Shown here piece after piece: positions 23,400 through 32,568 of a DNA stretch of 64,000 bases; within the stretch, counting starts at the first letter, position 1; each line of letters begins with the position of its first letter. This DNA comes from Agromyces italicus DSM 16388. Lineage in GTDB: Bacteria; Actinomycetota; Actinomycetes; Actinomycetales; Microbacteriaceae. Where the stretch lies: positions 310,001-374,000 of the forward strand of contig NZ_ATXF01000005.1 in assembly GCF_000421545.1 (NCBI RefSeq). Reading direction: 5' to 3'. Below the pieces are notes generated by a model. That model worked only from the letters and a program-made list of their open reading frames with translations, was not told the origin of the DNA and made no database searches. A program made the translations under genes and the position numbers.

Positions 23400-24860
23400 T
23401 CAGGCCGCGGCGCGTACGGCGGCGAATCCCTCGCGCAGCACCCCGCCGAGCCCCGCGTCGACGTTCGTCCAGTACTGGAAGAAGCGCTCGCGGATCTCGT
23501 CGATCGTGATCGCCTGCGCCTGCCCGGCGAGGGTCGCCTGCAGGCGCAGCTTCGCCTCGGGCGAGTACACGTCACGGTAGAGCGTGCCCGCCTGACCGAA
23601 GTCGCTGTCGTCGGCGCGCAACGTGTACGCGGTGCGCACGAGTTCGCCGTCACCCTCCCACGAGCCCTCGCCCGCGGCCTCGGCCGACGCGACCGGACCG
23701 CCGAACGAGTTCGGCGCGTACACGGGCGTCGACGGCGCGTTGAAGCCGTGGCGCTGCGCGCCGTCCTGCGAGGAGTTCGCGACGGGGGCCGCGTGCGGCG
23801 CGTTCACCGGGATCTGGTTGTAGTTCGTGCCCACGCGGTACCGCTGCGCATCGGGGTAGCTGAACACGCGGGCCATCAGCATCTTGTCGGGGCTGATGCC
23901 GATGCCGGGCACGGTGTTCGCGGGCGAGAACGCCGCCTGCTCGATCTCGGCGAAGAAGTTCTGCGGGTTGCGGTCGAGGGTGAGCGTGCCGACCTCGATG
24001 AGCGGGTAGTCGGCGTGCGGCCACACCTTGGTGAGGTCGAAGGGGTTGAAGCGGTAGCTCTTCGCCTCCTCGTAGGGCATGACCTGCACGAACATGTCCC
24101 ACTTCGGGAAGTCGCCGCGATCGATCGCGTCGAACAGGTCGCGGCGGTAGTAGTCGGCGTCGGCACCGGCGATCGCCTCGGCCTCCGCGGCGTCCAGGTG
24201 CAGGTCGCCCTGGCGCGAGCGGAAGTGGTACTTCACCCAGAAGCGCTCGCCCTCGGCGTTGATCCACTGATACGTGTGCGAGCCGTAGCCCTGCATCTCG
24301 CGCCACGACGTCGGGAGGCCCCGGTCGCCCATGAGGTAGGTGACCTGATGGGCCGACTCGGGCGAGAGGGTCCAGAAGTCCCACTGCATGTCGGCGTCGC
24401 GCAGGCCCGAGCCGGGCAGGCGCTTCTGCGAGTGGATGAAGTCGGGGAACTTGATGCCGTCGCGGATGAAGAACACCGGGGTGTTGTTGCCGACGAGGTC
24501 GTAGTTGCCCTCGGTCGTGTAGAACTTCAGCGAGAAGCCGCGCACGTCGCGCCAGGTGTCGGGCGAACCTTGCTCGCCCGCGACCGACGAGAAGCGCAGC
24601 AGGGTCTCGCTCTCGGCGCCCGGCTGGAACACCGCCGCACGCGTGTAGCGCGAGACATCCGCCGTGACTTCGAAGCGACCGAACGCGCCGCCGCCCTTCG
24701 CATGCACGATCCGCTCGGGGATGCGCTCGCGGTTGAACTGCGCGAGCTTCTCGACGAGGTAGCGGTCGTGCAGCACGGTCGCGCCGTCGGCGCCGACGGT
24801 GAGCGAGTGCGCGTCGCTCGCGACCGGAGTTCCGGTCTGGGTGGTGGTGTGGTTCGTCAT
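23400..24860 (-). CDS. katA: Monofunctional haem catalase
   Basis: A 486-residue clade 3-type catalase that dismutates hydrogen peroxide. Catalytic His is in [13 protein letters not shown], the distal Asn in [20 protein letters not shown], and the haem-ligand Tyr in [16 protein letters not shown]. Length fits small-subunit catalases. ATG at 24860 has AAGGACG upstream. It lies 136 bp downstream of the Fur-family gene in the same direction, the common regulator-catalase pairing, so peroxide control is likely. Confidence 0.96.
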   Translation of the reverse strand: MTNHTTTQTGTPVASDAHSLTVGADGATVLHDRYLVEKLAQFNRERIPERIVHAKGGGAFGRFEVTADVSRYTRAAVFQPGAESETLLRFSSVAGEQGSPDTWRDVRGFSLKFYTTEGNYDLVGNNTPVFFIRDGIKFPDFIHSQKRLPGSGLRDADMQWDFWTLSPESAHQVTYLMGDRGLPTSWREMQGYGSHTYQWINAEGERFWVKYHFRSRQGDLHLDAAEAEAIAGADADYYRRDLFDAIDRGDFPKWDMFVQVMPYEEAKSYRFNPFDLTKVWPHADYPLIEVGTLTLDRNPQNFFAEIEQAAFSPANTVPGIGISPDKMLMARVFSYPDAQRYRVGTNYNQIPVNAPHAAPVANSSQDGAQRHGFNAPSTPVYAPNSFGGPVASAEAAGEGSWEGDGELVRTAYTLRADDSDFGQAGTLYRDVYSPEAKLRLQATLAGQAQAITIDEIRERFFQYWTNVDAGLGGVLREGFAAVRAAA

Positions 24861-24995
24861 GCGTTCGTCCTTCTGGTCGGTTGGCGGGCGGGTGACGATG
24901 CCGCGGCGGGGCGCGGCGACGAGCGCGCGCTCGAGGGCGCGCGCTCGCACTCCGCCGGGCAGGGCCGGCGGAAGCGATGGGGCGGATGTCGCGGG

Positions 24996-25424
24996 CTAGA
25001 CCGCGGTCTCCGATCGGCAGTCGGCGCAGAGGCCCCAGAAGGTGACCTCGGCGGTGTGGATCGCGAAGCCGCCCGCGTCGCTCGGTTCGAGGCAGGGCGG
25101 CTCGCCGACGACGCAGTCGACGTCGGCGACGGTGTGGCATCTCGTGCACACGAGGTGGTGATGGTTGTCGCCGGTGCGCCCCTCGTAGAGTGCCGATGAG
25201 CCTGCGGGCTCGATGCGGCGCACGAGACCCGCACCCGTGAGCGCCGCGAGCACTCCGTAGACGGCCTGCAGCGAGGTCGTCGGCAGCGTCTGGCGCACGC
25301 GCTCGTAGACGGCCTCGGCATCGAGGTGGCCGGGGCCGGAGAGCGCCTCGAGCACGGCCGAGCGCGGTGCGGTGACCTTCAGGCCCGCGGCGCGAATGCG
25401 CTCGGGGGCCGTCTCGGTGTCCAT
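24996..25424 (-). CDS. Fur-family regulator (PerR/FurA-like) upstream of catalase
   Basis: A 142-residue metalloregulator. Residues about 1-80 form the winged helix (LKVTAPRSAVLEALS, PTTSLQAVYGVLAALTGAGL), residues 85-140 the dimerisation domain. The HHH in GDNHHHLVCTRC supplies regulatory-metal ligands, and two CxxC pairs (CTRC and CADC) form the structural zinc site. Placement before katA points to a peroxide-sensing PerR/FurA role rather than iron. A perfect 12-bp inverted repeat lies 12 nt before its start, suggesting autoregulation and control of katA by read-through. Confidence 0.88.
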   Translation of the reverse strand: MDTETAPERIRAAGLKVTAPRSAVLEALSGPGHLDAEAVYERVRQTLPTTSLQAVYGVLAALTGAGLVRRIEPAGSSALYEGRTGDNHHHLVCTRCHTVADVDCVVGEPPCLEPSDAGGFAIHTAEVTFWGLCADCRSETAV

Positions 25425-25436
25425 GCCCTCACGCTA

Positions 25437-25467
25437 GCAGTTGTTTTGGGTGATTCAAAACAACTGC
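25437..25467. promoter_or_regulatory. Fur/PerR-type operator upstream of the fur-katA genes
   Basis: GCAGTTGTTTTG and CAAAACAACTGC are perfect 12-bp arms around a 7-nt centre. AT-rich arms stand out from the GC-rich surroundings. The site is 12 nt from the regulator's ATG and would overlap its promoter. Confidence 0.7.
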
Positions 25468-25560
25468 CCCGGGCTGCCCCTTCCATCGGAGACCTCGGTG
25501 AAGCAGGATGAATCCACGCCCGATCGACGGTGATCGGCGCGGCTGATCGAAGGAGATCGC

Positions 25561-27159
25561 ATGGCTCGCAGCCCCCACCCCGAGGTCGACATCCCGAACG
25601 TGTCGGTCTTCGAGTTCCTGTTCGGCTCGCTCGACGAGGATCGGCTCGACACCGTCGCCATCATCGACGGCACGAGCGGTGCCGCCACCAGCTACCGGCA
25701 GCTGATCGCCCACATCGGCCTCTTCGCGGGCGCGCTCGCCGCACGCGGCATCGGCGTGGGCGAGGTCGTGGGCGTGCTGTGCCCCAACGTGCCCGCTTTC
25801 GCGACGGTGTTCCACGGCATCCTCAGGGCGGGCGCGACGGCGACCACGATCAACTCCCTCTACACCCCCGACGAGATCGAGAACCAGCTGCGCGACGCCG
25901 GTGCGCGCTGGATCGTCACGGTGAGCCCCCTCCTGCCCGGGGTGCTCGCCGCGGCCGAGCACCTCGCGATCCCGAGCGAGCAGATCATCGTGCTCGACGG
26001 CGCCCCGGGGCATCCGTCGCTGGCCGAACTGCTCGGCGAGGGCCGCCCCGCGCCCGAGGTGAGCTTCGACCCGGCCACCCACCTCGCCGTGCTGCCGTAC
26101 TCGTCGGGCACCACCGGGCGACCCAAGGGCGTCATGCTCACCCACCGCAACCTCGTCGCGAACGTCGCCCAGTGCGGCGCCACCATCTCGCTCACCGACG
26201 ACGACCGGGTGCTCGCGGTGCTGCCGTTCTTCCACATCTACGGCATGACCGTGCTGCTCAACTTCGCACTCAGACAGCGGGCGAGCCTCGTCACCATGCC
26301 GAAGTTCGACCTCGCCGAGTTCTTGCGCGTCGTGAGCGAGCACCGCACGACGTGGGTATTCATCGCCCCGCCGATCGCGGTCGCCCTCGCGAAGCATCCC
26401 CTCATCGACCAGTTCGACCTGTCGAGCGTGAAGGTCGTGTTCTCGGGCGCGGCGCCGCTCGACGGCGCGCTCGCCGAACTCGTCGCGAAGCGCCTCGACT
26501 GCATCGTCTGCCAGGGCTACGGAATGACCGAGACGAGCCCCGTGACGCACGTGATCCCCATCGACCGCCCCGACCTCGACCGCTCGACGATCGGCGTACT
26601 GCTCGCGAACACCGAGGCGCGCATCATCGATGCCGAGACCGGGCAGGATGTCACGGTGCCGGCGTCGCCCGGCGAGGCGAGCGAGCCCGGTGAGATCTGG
26701 ATCAGGGGACCGCAGGTCATGCAGGGCTACCTCGGCCGACCCGATGCCACTGCCGAGATGCTCGACTCCGACGGCTGGCTGCACACCGGCGACATCGCGA
26801 CCGTCACCGCCGACGGCGTCTACCGCATCGTCGACCGGCTGAAGGAGCTCATCAAATACAAGGGCTACCAAGTGGCGCCGGCGGTGCTCGAGGCCGTGCT
26901 GCTCGAGCACCCTGCGATCGCCGACGCCGCCGTCATCGGCGTGCCCGACGACGACGGGCAGGAGGTGCCGAAGGCGTTCGTCGTCGTGCAGCAGGGCGCC
27001 GCGCTCGACGACTCGGGAGTCATGGAGCATGTCGCGGCCCACGTCGCCCCGCACGAGAAGGTGCGCGTCGTCGAGTTCATCGAGCAGATCCCGAAGTCGG
27101 CGTCGGGCAAGATCCTCCGCAAAGACCTGCGGGCCCGCGAAACCGCCGCGAACGCGTGA
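25561..27159 (+). CDS. AMP-dependent acyl-CoA synthetase (4-coumarate-CoA ligase-like)
   Basis: A 532-residue adenylate-forming enzyme that activates a carboxylic acid as acyl-AMP and then CoA thioester. The P-loop is YSSGTTGRPKGVMLTHRN (about 180-197), followed by VLPFFHIYGM, the YGMTETSP motif and the hinge GDIATVTADGVYRIVDRLKE. The final Lys lies in PKSASGKILRKDL. Length and the HIYGM segment place it with 4-coumarate/medium-chain acid ligases; the acid is unknown. ATG at 25561 has GAAGGAGA upstream. It is a single-gene unit. Confidence 0.9.
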   Translation: MARSPHPEVDIPNVSVFEFLFGSLDEDRLDTVAIIDGTSGAATSYRQLIAHIGLFAGALAARGIGVGEVVGVLCPNVPAFATVFHGILRAGATATTINSLYTPDEIENQLRDAGARWIVTVSPLLPGVLAAAEHLAIPSEQIIVLDGAPGHPSLAELLGEGRPAPEVSFDPATHLAVLPYSSGTTGRPKGVMLTHRNLVANVAQCGATISLTDDDRVLAVLPFFHIYGMTVLLNFALRQRASLVTMPKFDLAEFLRVVSEHRTTWVFIAPPIAVALAKHPLIDQFDLSSVKVVFSGAAPLDGALAELVAKRLDCIVCQGYGMTETSPVTHVIPIDRPDLDRSTIGVLLANTEARIIDAETGQDVTVPASPGEASEPGEIWIRGPQVMQGYLGRPDATAEMLDSDGWLHTGDIATVTADGVYRIVDRLKELIKYKGYQVAPAVLEAVLLEHPAIADAAVIGVPDDDGQEVPKAFVVVQQGAALDDSGVMEHVAAHVAPHEKVRVVEFIEQIPKSASGKILRKDLRARETAANA

Positions 27160-27162
27160 CGC

Positions 27163-27234
27163 ACCCGGACCCGGACCCGCACCCGCACCCGCACCCGCAC
27201 CCGCACCCGCACCCGCACCCGCACCCGCACCCGC
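27163..27234 (+). repeat. Hexanucleotide tandem repeat (ACCCGC)n
   Basis: Twelve 6-bp units in a row: two ACCCGG then ten ACCCGC. It follows the ligase stop codon by a few bases. Such a tract is prone to slippage; it is not within a gene. Confidence 0.95.
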
Positions 27235-27243
27235 CCACTTTTC

Positions 27244-27317
27244 CGTTCCGGGGGTGCTGTTGCGCAATCGCGGGCGCGTGTTCGACACGAGAGTTGCGGA
27301 AAAGCACCCCCGCAACG
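27244..27317. repeat. 74-nt hairpin repeat, copy 2
   Basis: Ends CGTTCCGGGGGTGC and AGCACCCCCGCAACG with inner arms TTGCGCAA and TTGCGGAAA. Its reverse complement matches the copy at 15972-16045 across both ends and arms, with a different loop. It lies between convergent genes and may terminate transcription both ways. Confidence 0.85.
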
Positions 27318-27427
27318 CATCGGGCGGGCGGGGCGGGCGCGGGCGGGCGCGGGCGCGGGCGCGGGCGGGCGGGCGCGCGGCGCGCGCGGGCGGGCGCGCG
27401 GGGCGCGCGGCGCGCGCCGCGCGCGGC
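27318..27427. other. Low-complexity GGGCGGGC/GCGCGGC tract
   Basis: About 110 bases almost entirely of G and C in short irregular repeats, directly after the 74-nt element and reaching the apt stop codon. No gene; likely strong secondary structure and a possible assembly-error site. Confidence 0.8.
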
Positions 27428-27961
27428 TCAGTACCGGAGCAGGCTGAACACCTCGAGCTCGGGCGGCAGCGCGGCCCGGCCGCCGAGGCCGGCGAGCTCG
27501 ATCGCGACCGAGACGCCGGCGACCCGCCACCCCGCGCGCTCGACGAGGCGGGCCGCGGCGCCCACGGTGCCGCCCGTCGCCAGCACGTCGTCGACCACGA
27601 GCACCCGGGTGCCGGGCGGCAGTTCGCCCTCGTGCACCTCGAGCGCCGCGGTGCCGTACTCGAGCGAGTACTCCTCGGTGAGCACCGCCCGCGGCAGCTT
27701 GCCCGCCTTGCGCACCGGCAGCACGCCGACGCCGGCCGCGACCGAGGCCGCAGCCGCGAGCAGGAACCCGCGCGCCTCGACGCCCGCGAGCACGTCGAAT
27801 CGGCCGGCGAACGGCGCCGTCAGCGACTCGGCGAGCGCGTGGAACGCCTCGCCGTCGGCGAAGACGGGCGTCAGGTCGCGGAACAGCACCCCGGGCTCGG
27901 GGAAGTCTGGGATGAGCGCGAGCCGTGACTCGACGAGGGCACGGGTATCTTGCTCGTTCAC
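27428..27961 (-). CDS. apt: Adenine phosphoribosyltransferase
   Basis: Purine salvage enzyme that forms AMP from adenine and PRPP. In 177 residues it shows IPDFPEPGVLFRDLTPVF, GVEARGFLLAAAASVA, LPRAVLTEEYSLEYG and the PRPP loop VLVVDDVLATGGTVGAA. All are family signatures. GTG at 27961 lacks a ribosome site; a TACTCT box about 9 nt upstream suggests a leaderless or very short leader. It is divergent from the DUF3817 gene. Confidence 0.93.
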   Translation of the reverse strand: MNEQDTRALVESRLALIPDFPEPGVLFRDLTPVFADGEAFHALAESLTAPFAGRFDVLAGVEARGFLLAAAASVAAGVGVLPVRKAGKLPRAVLTEEYSLEYGTAALEVHEGELPPGTRVLVVDDVLATGGTVGAAARLVERAGWRVAGVSVAIELAGLGGRAALPPELEVFSLLRY

Positions 27962-28084
27962 CGTGCAAGAGTAGCCCGCGCTCCCGGGCGCCTGCTGGGC
28001 GCGTCTTTCCAACCTTCGACGGATGCCTCGCACATCTCCGTTTGCGACGATGGAAGCATCCCGACCACTGGAGCCACGACCGAG

Positions 28085-28597
28085 ATGACCACCTCCCCCG
28101 CCACGTCTACGACCGACGCCGTCGCCGCCCCCGCGAGCCGGCTGACCCCGAAGAGCCTGTACCGCGCGCTCGCCTTCGCCGAGGCCGTCACCTGGACCAT
28201 CCTGATCGTCGCGATGATCCTGAAGTACGCGGCCGGCATCGAGTGGGCCGTGCTCGTGGGCGGTTCGATCCACGGCTTCGTGTTCCTGTCGTACGCGTTC
28301 TCGTCGGTGCTCGTCGGCGTGAACCAGCGCTGGAACGTCGGCCGGATCGCGTTCGCCGTCCTCACCGCGATCGTGCCCTACGCCACGATCCCGTTCGAGC
28401 TGTGGCTCATCCGCAGGGGGCACCTCGAGGGCGACTGGCGCTTCGAGGCCACCGACCACGCCGCCGACGGCAACTGGGTGAATCGGCTGCTGCGCTTCTT
28501 CCTCGCCCGCCCGATCCTGCTCACCGTGCTCGCGGTCGCCGGCATCGCGGCACTCTTCGCCGTGCTCCTCCTGATCGGCCCGCCCCAGATCGCCTGA
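28085..28597 (+). CDS. DUF3817 integral membrane protein
   Basis: A 170-residue membrane protein of the actinobacterial DUF3817 family. After a hydrophilic Thr/Ala-rich N-terminus come three to four spans: ALAFAEAVTWTILIVAMIL, IHGFVFLSYAFSSVLVG, IAFAVLTAIVPYATIPFELW and LLTVLAVAGIAALFAVLLLI. No catalytic motif is visible; function unknown. ATG at 28085 is chosen over upstream frames without coding character. Repeat family A lies directly downstream. Confidence 0.82.
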   Translation: MTTSPATSTTDAVAAPASRLTPKSLYRALAFAEAVTWTILIVAMILKYAAGIEWAVLVGGSIHGFVFLSYAFSSVLVGVNQRWNVGRIAFAVLTAIVPYATIPFELWLIRRGHLEGDWRFEATDHAADGNWVNRLLRFFLARPILLTVLAVAGIAALFAVLLLIGPPQIA

Positions 28598-28606
28598 CCG
28601 CCGAGC

Positions 28607-28682
28607 GGGTGGAGGAGCGCCCGACGCAGGAGGACGCGTCTCGATACCTGGGTCTCGAGACGCTCCGCTCCTCGACCACCGG
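28607..28682. repeat. Dispersed repeat family A, inverted pair
   Basis: Left unit GGTGGAGGAGCG...GTCTCGATACC and right unit GTCTCGAGACG...CTCCTCGACCACC form an inverted pair between two genes on the same strand. Confidence 0.8.
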
Positions 28683-28697
28683 GTCGAGAATGGATCC

Positions 28698-29516
28698 ATG
28701 CCCATCCTCAACAAGGACATGCAGCTCTGCATCTCGCTCGCCGGCCGCCCGTCGAACCTCGGCACGAGGTTCCACAACTTCCTCTACGACGAGCTCGGCC
28801 TGAATTTCGCCTACAAGGCGTTCACGACCGACGACCTCGAGGGCGCGGTGCGCGGCATCAGGGCGCTCGGCATCCGCGGATGCTCCGTGTCGATGCCGTT
28901 CAAGGAGGCGGTCATCCCGCTCATCGACGTGATCGAGCCCTCGGCCGCGGCGATCGAGTCGGTCAACACGATCGTGAACGACGGCGGGGTGCTGACCGGT
29001 TCGAACACCGACTTCGAGGCGATCGCCGAGCTCATCGCCGGCAACGACCTCGACCCCGAGCTGCGCGTGCTCGTGCGCGGCTCCGGCGGCATGGCGAAGG
29101 CCGTCGTCGCCGCGTTCCGCGATGCGGGATTCGACGACGTCACGGTGCTCGCCCGCAACGCGGCACTCGGCCGGGCGCTCGCCGCGCAGTACGGTTACCG
29201 CTGGATCGCCGACGACCCGGCGCCCGGCACGGCCGACCTCGTCGTGAACGTCACCCCGCTCGGCATGCAGGGGGCGGATGCCACGGCGCTCGCCTTCTCG
29301 GACGAACACATCGCCGCGGCATCCGTGGTCTTCGACGTGGTCGCCTTCCCCGCCGAGACGCCGCTCGTGCTCGCCGCGCGCGCCGCCGGAAAGACCGTGA
29401 TCACGGGCGCCGAGGTGCACGCGCTGCAGGCGGCCCGGCAGTTCGAGCGCTACACGGGCGCGTCGATCACGCCCGAGCAGATCGCCCGCGCGGCCGCGTT
29501 CTCGCGTGCCGAATAG
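28698..29516 (+). CDS. Shikimate 5-dehydrogenase-like NAD(P)H oxidoreductase
   Basis: A 272-residue AroE-superfamily protein. The catalytic Lys is in CSVSMPFKEAVIP, the Asn and Asp partners in SVNTIVNDG and NTDFEAIAEL, and the cofactor loop is RGSGGMAKAVVAAF. The usual AroE substrate segment with Ser-x-Ser is replaced by RPSNLGTRFHN, so it is probably a paralogue acting on shikimate, quinate or another carbocycle rather than the biosynthetic AroE. It is flanked on both sides by dispersed repeats, with no operon partners. Confidence 0.85.
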   Translation: MPILNKDMQLCISLAGRPSNLGTRFHNFLYDELGLNFAYKAFTTDDLEGAVRGIRALGIRGCSVSMPFKEAVIPLIDVIEPSAAAIESVNTIVNDGGVLTGSNTDFEAIAELIAGNDLDPELRVLVRGSGGMAKAVVAAFRDAGFDDVTVLARNAALGRALAAQYGYRWIADDPAPGTADLVVNVTPLGMQGADATALAFSDEHIAAASVVFDVVAFPAETPLVLAARAAGKTVITGAEVHALQAARQFERYTGASITPEQIARAAAFSRAE

Positions 29517-29520
29517 TCCC

Positions 29521-29660
29521 GTTGGTCGAAGAGCGCCCGACCGGCACTCGCTGGTTGAGGAACGCGCGACGCAGGAGCACGCGTCTCGAAACCCGGCGAC
29601 CCTCACGACATGGTTTCGAGACGCGTCGCCGCTCCGCGTCGGCGCTCCTCAACCAGCGGG
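29521..29660. repeat. Dispersed repeat family A, compound copy
   Basis: The largest copy: GGTCGAAGAGCG, then GGTTGAGGAACGCGCGACG...GTCTCGAAACC, then GGTTTCGAGACGCG...GCTCCTCAACCAGCGGG as the inverted half. It fills the gap between two convergent genes. Confidence 0.85.
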
Positions 29661-29666
29661 AGTGCG

Positions 29667-30866
29667 TCAGCGGTGCACGCGGTTGACCAGGGCCGTCCAG
29701 ACGAGCGCCGCGGTCGCGCACGCGAGCAGCGCCACGAACACCCAGGGCAGCGCCGCAAGGCCGATCACCTCGTAGAGCGCGGCGCCCAGCAGCGCACCGC
29801 CGCCGATGCCCGTGTTGAACGCCGTCGTGTAGATCGAGGCGGCGGCGTCGCGGATCTTCGCCGACGCCGAGTGCAGGAGCCGAGTGTTGAGCATCGTCGG
29901 CAGCGCGCCGAACGCCGTGCCGAACAGCAGGAAACTCGCGAGCGACACCACCGGCTCCTCGGGGAACGCCGCGAGTCCGGCGGCGCCGAGCCCGGTGGCG
30001 ACCATCGCGACGACGAGGCCGACCGTCGGCCGCCGCCCGAGGACGGCGCCGGCGAGCACGAGCCCCACCGCGCCGGCGATGCCGTAGGCGAACAGCATCG
30101 GGCTGATGGCACTCGTCGGCAGACCCATCACGTCGGTCAGGTAGGGCGTGATGTACGTGTAGAAGGTGTACATGCCGATCATGGTCACGGCCGTGATGAG
30201 GCACACCACGATCACGGGCACGAAGGTCGGGTCCCGGCGCACGCGTACCGGCGCGGCATCCGCCTCGCCCGCGTGGTGACGCACCGGTGGCAGGAAGCGC
30301 CAGACGAGCGCTGCGCCGAGCAGCGTCAGGCCGCCCATGGCGGCGAACGCGAACCGCCAGCCGAGCGCCTGCCCGAGCGCCGTGCCGAGCGGAACGCCCA
30401 GTACGAAGGCCATCGAGCCGCCCGCGACCGAGATCGAGACGGCGCGGGCGAGCTGCTCCTTCGGCACGAGATGGCCGGCGTACGCGCCGACGACCGCCCA
30501 GAAGAGTCCGTGCGCCGCACCGCCGAGCACGCGCGTGGCGACCACCGTCGGGTAGTTCGGTGCGAGCGCGCTGAGCACGCAGCTCGCGGCGAGCAGCACG
30601 AGGGTGATGACGATGAGCCGCCGACGGCCGACCCTGCGGGTGAGCGCCGCGAGCGGCACCGTCAGCACGACGACGGTCGCCGCGAACACGGTGACGAGGA
30701 GGCCGATCAGCGGCTCCCCCACACCGAGTTCACGGCTCATGTCGGGGAGGAGGCCGGTCGGCAGCATCTCGATCGTGACCGAGAGGAACACGGCCGAGGC
30801 GAGCACGATGAGCCCGAGCCACGGGAACGGCGGCGCAGGGTGCACCGTGGGGATCGACGAGGTCAT
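29667..30866 (-). CDS. MFS transporter (sugar efflux/AraJ-like)
   Basis: A 399-residue major facilitator protein with twelve predicted spans. It has the DHA1-type loop motif RRVGRRRLIVITL between spans 2 and 3, LLPDMSRELGVGEPLIGLL at the N-terminus, and a repeat of the pattern in the second half. The overall type resembles AraJ/SotB exporters of sugars or drugs. Substrate unknown. Start ATG at 30866. It is divergent from the operon at 31033. Confidence 0.87.
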   Translation of the reverse strand: MTSSIPTVHPAPPFPWLGLIVLASAVFLSVTIEMLPTGLLPDMSRELGVGEPLIGLLVTVFAATVVVLTVPLAALTRRVGRRRLIVITLVLLAASCVLSALAPNYPTVVATRVLGGAAHGLFWAVVGAYAGHLVPKEQLARAVSISVAGGSMAFVLGVPLGTALGQALGWRFAFAAMGGLTLLGAALVWRFLPPVRHHAGEADAAPVRVRRDPTFVPVIVVCLITAVTMIGMYTFYTYITPYLTDVMGLPTSAISPMLFAYGIAGAVGLVLAGAVLGRRPTVGLVVAMVATGLGAAGLAAFPEEPVVSLASFLLFGTAFGALPTMLNTRLLHSASAKIRDAAASIYTTAFNTGIGGGALLGAALYEVIGLAALPWVFVALLACATAALVWTALVNRVHR

Positions 30867-31020
30867 TGGAGAATCCAGCAGCGGATGGCGCCCCGCGAGG
30901 GCGGCGGCGTGCGAGGCTTCGCGAGTGCCGGCGGCGGGTCGACTGCGCGCTGATGTGCGCGCCCAGGGTCACCGAGAATGCGACGACCGAGACCATCTTA
31001 CGACGGGCGTGCGCGGCGAA

Positions 31021-31026
31021 TAGGGT
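31021..31026 (+). promoter_or_regulatory. Putative -10 box of the 31-37 kb operon
   Basis: TAGGGT lies 6 nt before the GTG at 31033 and there is no ribosome site, which would give a leaderless message. A weak TTACGA at 30998 could serve as -35. Confidence 0.4.
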
Positions 31027-31032
31027 TGAGCT

Positions 31033-32568
31033 GTGAACGACGCAACACGTTCGGCCGAGCGGATCATCCGCCGATTCGCCCGCGAGACCAATCTGCTCGT
31101 CGGCGCGCGCCCGGTGCACGTGACCGGTGCGACGGAACCCGCAGATGCCGCCGCCGGTGCCGTCGCCGACGCGCTCGTTCGGATGCTGGCGGCCCTCGGC
31201 GCCCGTCCGATCCCGACCGCCGAGGTCGCCGGGCTCTCCGACGCCGAACGCACGAAACTTCTCGAGATCGAACTCGGCCATCCCGTCGACGACCCGGCCG
31301 CGGCATCGTTCAGGCTCGGCGGCCGTCACCTCGGCTCCCGTGGCGATGCTGCCGGCCGCATCGATTTCGCGGGTGCGCACATGCCGGTCTCACGACGGCT
31401 CGCCGACGAGCTCGCCACTCGCGGCACGGTACGGGGGATGCGGATCGGCATCGCGATGGTGCTCGAGCCCAAGACGGCGCAACTCGCGCTCATGCTCGCG
31501 GGCGCGGGCGCAGACGTCGCCGTGTACGCCCACCCCGACGAGACCGACCCCGACGTGGCGGCGGCGCTGCGGGAGCGCGGAATCCCGGTCGACGCCGACC
31601 CGACGCTCGCGGGCGCCGCCGAACGCGACGCGGCACTCGCCTTCCTCGCACGGGGGTTCGACGTGGTCATCGACGACGGGTCGCACCTCATCCGGCTCGC
31701 CCACGAGCTCGCCCCCCACCTCGTCGACGGCTGGATCGGCGCGAACGAGGAGACCACGAGCGGACTCACGCCACTGCGCCTCATGCAGTCCGGCGGCGTC
31801 CTTCGCACGGGGGTGCTCGCGGTGAACGACGCACGGATGAAGACCCGGTTCGACAACCGCTACGGCACAGGCCAGTCCTGCGTGTTCGCCATCGCCGACG
31901 TGCTCGATGAAGCTGGCGTGACCGTGCGGGACCAGCCTGCCCTCGTCATCGGCTACGGGCCGGTGGGGCAGGGCGTCGCCGCGCACCTCTCCGCGCTCGG
32001 TGCCGAGGTGCGGGTCACCGAGACCGACCCGGTGCGAGCGCTCGTCGCGGTGCACGACGGCTATGCGGTCGGCCGCGCCGACGAGCTCGGCGCCGACGCG
32101 CTGATCGTCTCGGCAACCGGCGCCGCGCACACGGTGTCGGGCGCGCTCGCACGGAACGCGCGAGTCGTGGCGGTCGCCGGCGGGGTGCCGCACGAGGTGG
32201 ACCTCGCCGAAGCGCTCCTCGAGCCGATGCTCCGTGACGGTGAGGCGCTGCCCCACCTCGAGGTGCTGCGTCCGGGCGGCGCACTCGTGCTCGACCGTGG
32301 TGGCTGCATCAACATCACCGCCGCCGAGGGCAACCCCATCGAGATCATGGACTACTCCTTCGCCGTGCAGCTCGCCGCGGTCGAGCACCTCGTCGTCACG
32401 AGACCCGGCGCGGGCGTGCACCCGCTGCCGGCCTCGATCGACGACCGGGTCGCGCGCACTGCGCTCGCCGCTGCCGGCCTCGCCGTCGATGAACCCGGCG
32501 TCGCCCAGGTCGAGGCCGGGCACGACTGGCGGTCGCGTCGTTACGACCGCATGGGAGGCGAGCGGTGA
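31033..32568 (+). CDS. Diverged S-adenosylhomocysteinase-family protein
   Basis: A 511-residue AdoHcyase homologue. Family motifs are recognisable: NEETTSGLTPLRLM, LAVNDARMKTRFDNRYG, the NAD Rossmann loop VIGYGPVGQGVAAHLSALGA, and VTETDPVRALVAVHDGY. In canonical enzymes the motif CLHMTVETA carries catalytic His and Thr; here the aligned stretch IAMVLEPKTA lacks both, and the terminal Asp-His-Tyr-Arg-Tyr tail is absent. It therefore probably acts on a different substrate such as another S-nucleosyl thioether. The Lys and Asp of the KTRFDN motif, which position NAD-coupled oxidation, are kept. First gene of an operon with an amidohydrolase (GTGA overlap). Confidence 0.8.
   Translation: MNDATRSAERIIRRFARETNLLVGARPVHVTGATEPADAAAGAVADALVRMLAALGARPIPTAEVAGLSDAERTKLLEIELGHPVDDPAAASFRLGGRHLGSRGDAAGRIDFAGAHMPVSRRLADELATRGTVRGMRIGIAMVLEPKTAQLALMLAGAGADVAVYAHPDETDPDVAAALRERGIPVDADPTLAGAAERDAALAFLARGFDVVIDDGSHLIRLAHELAPHLVDGWIGANEETTSGLTPLRLMQSGGVLRTGVLAVNDARMKTRFDNRYGTGQSCVFAIADVLDEAGVTVRDQPALVIGYGPVGQGVAAHLSALGAEVRVTETDPVRALVAVHDGYAVGRADELGADALIVSATGAAHTVSGALARNARVVAVAGGVPHEVDLAEALLEPMLRDGEALPHLEVLRPGGALVLDRGGCINITAAEGNPIEIMDYSFAVQLAAVEHLVVTRPGAGVHPLPASIDDRVARTALAAAGLAVDEPGVAQVEAGHDWRSRRYDRMGGER

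Noticed and set aside
27163..27234. CRISPR array or coding repeat
   Set aside because: Simple hexamer microsatellite lying after a stop codon and not read by any supported gene.
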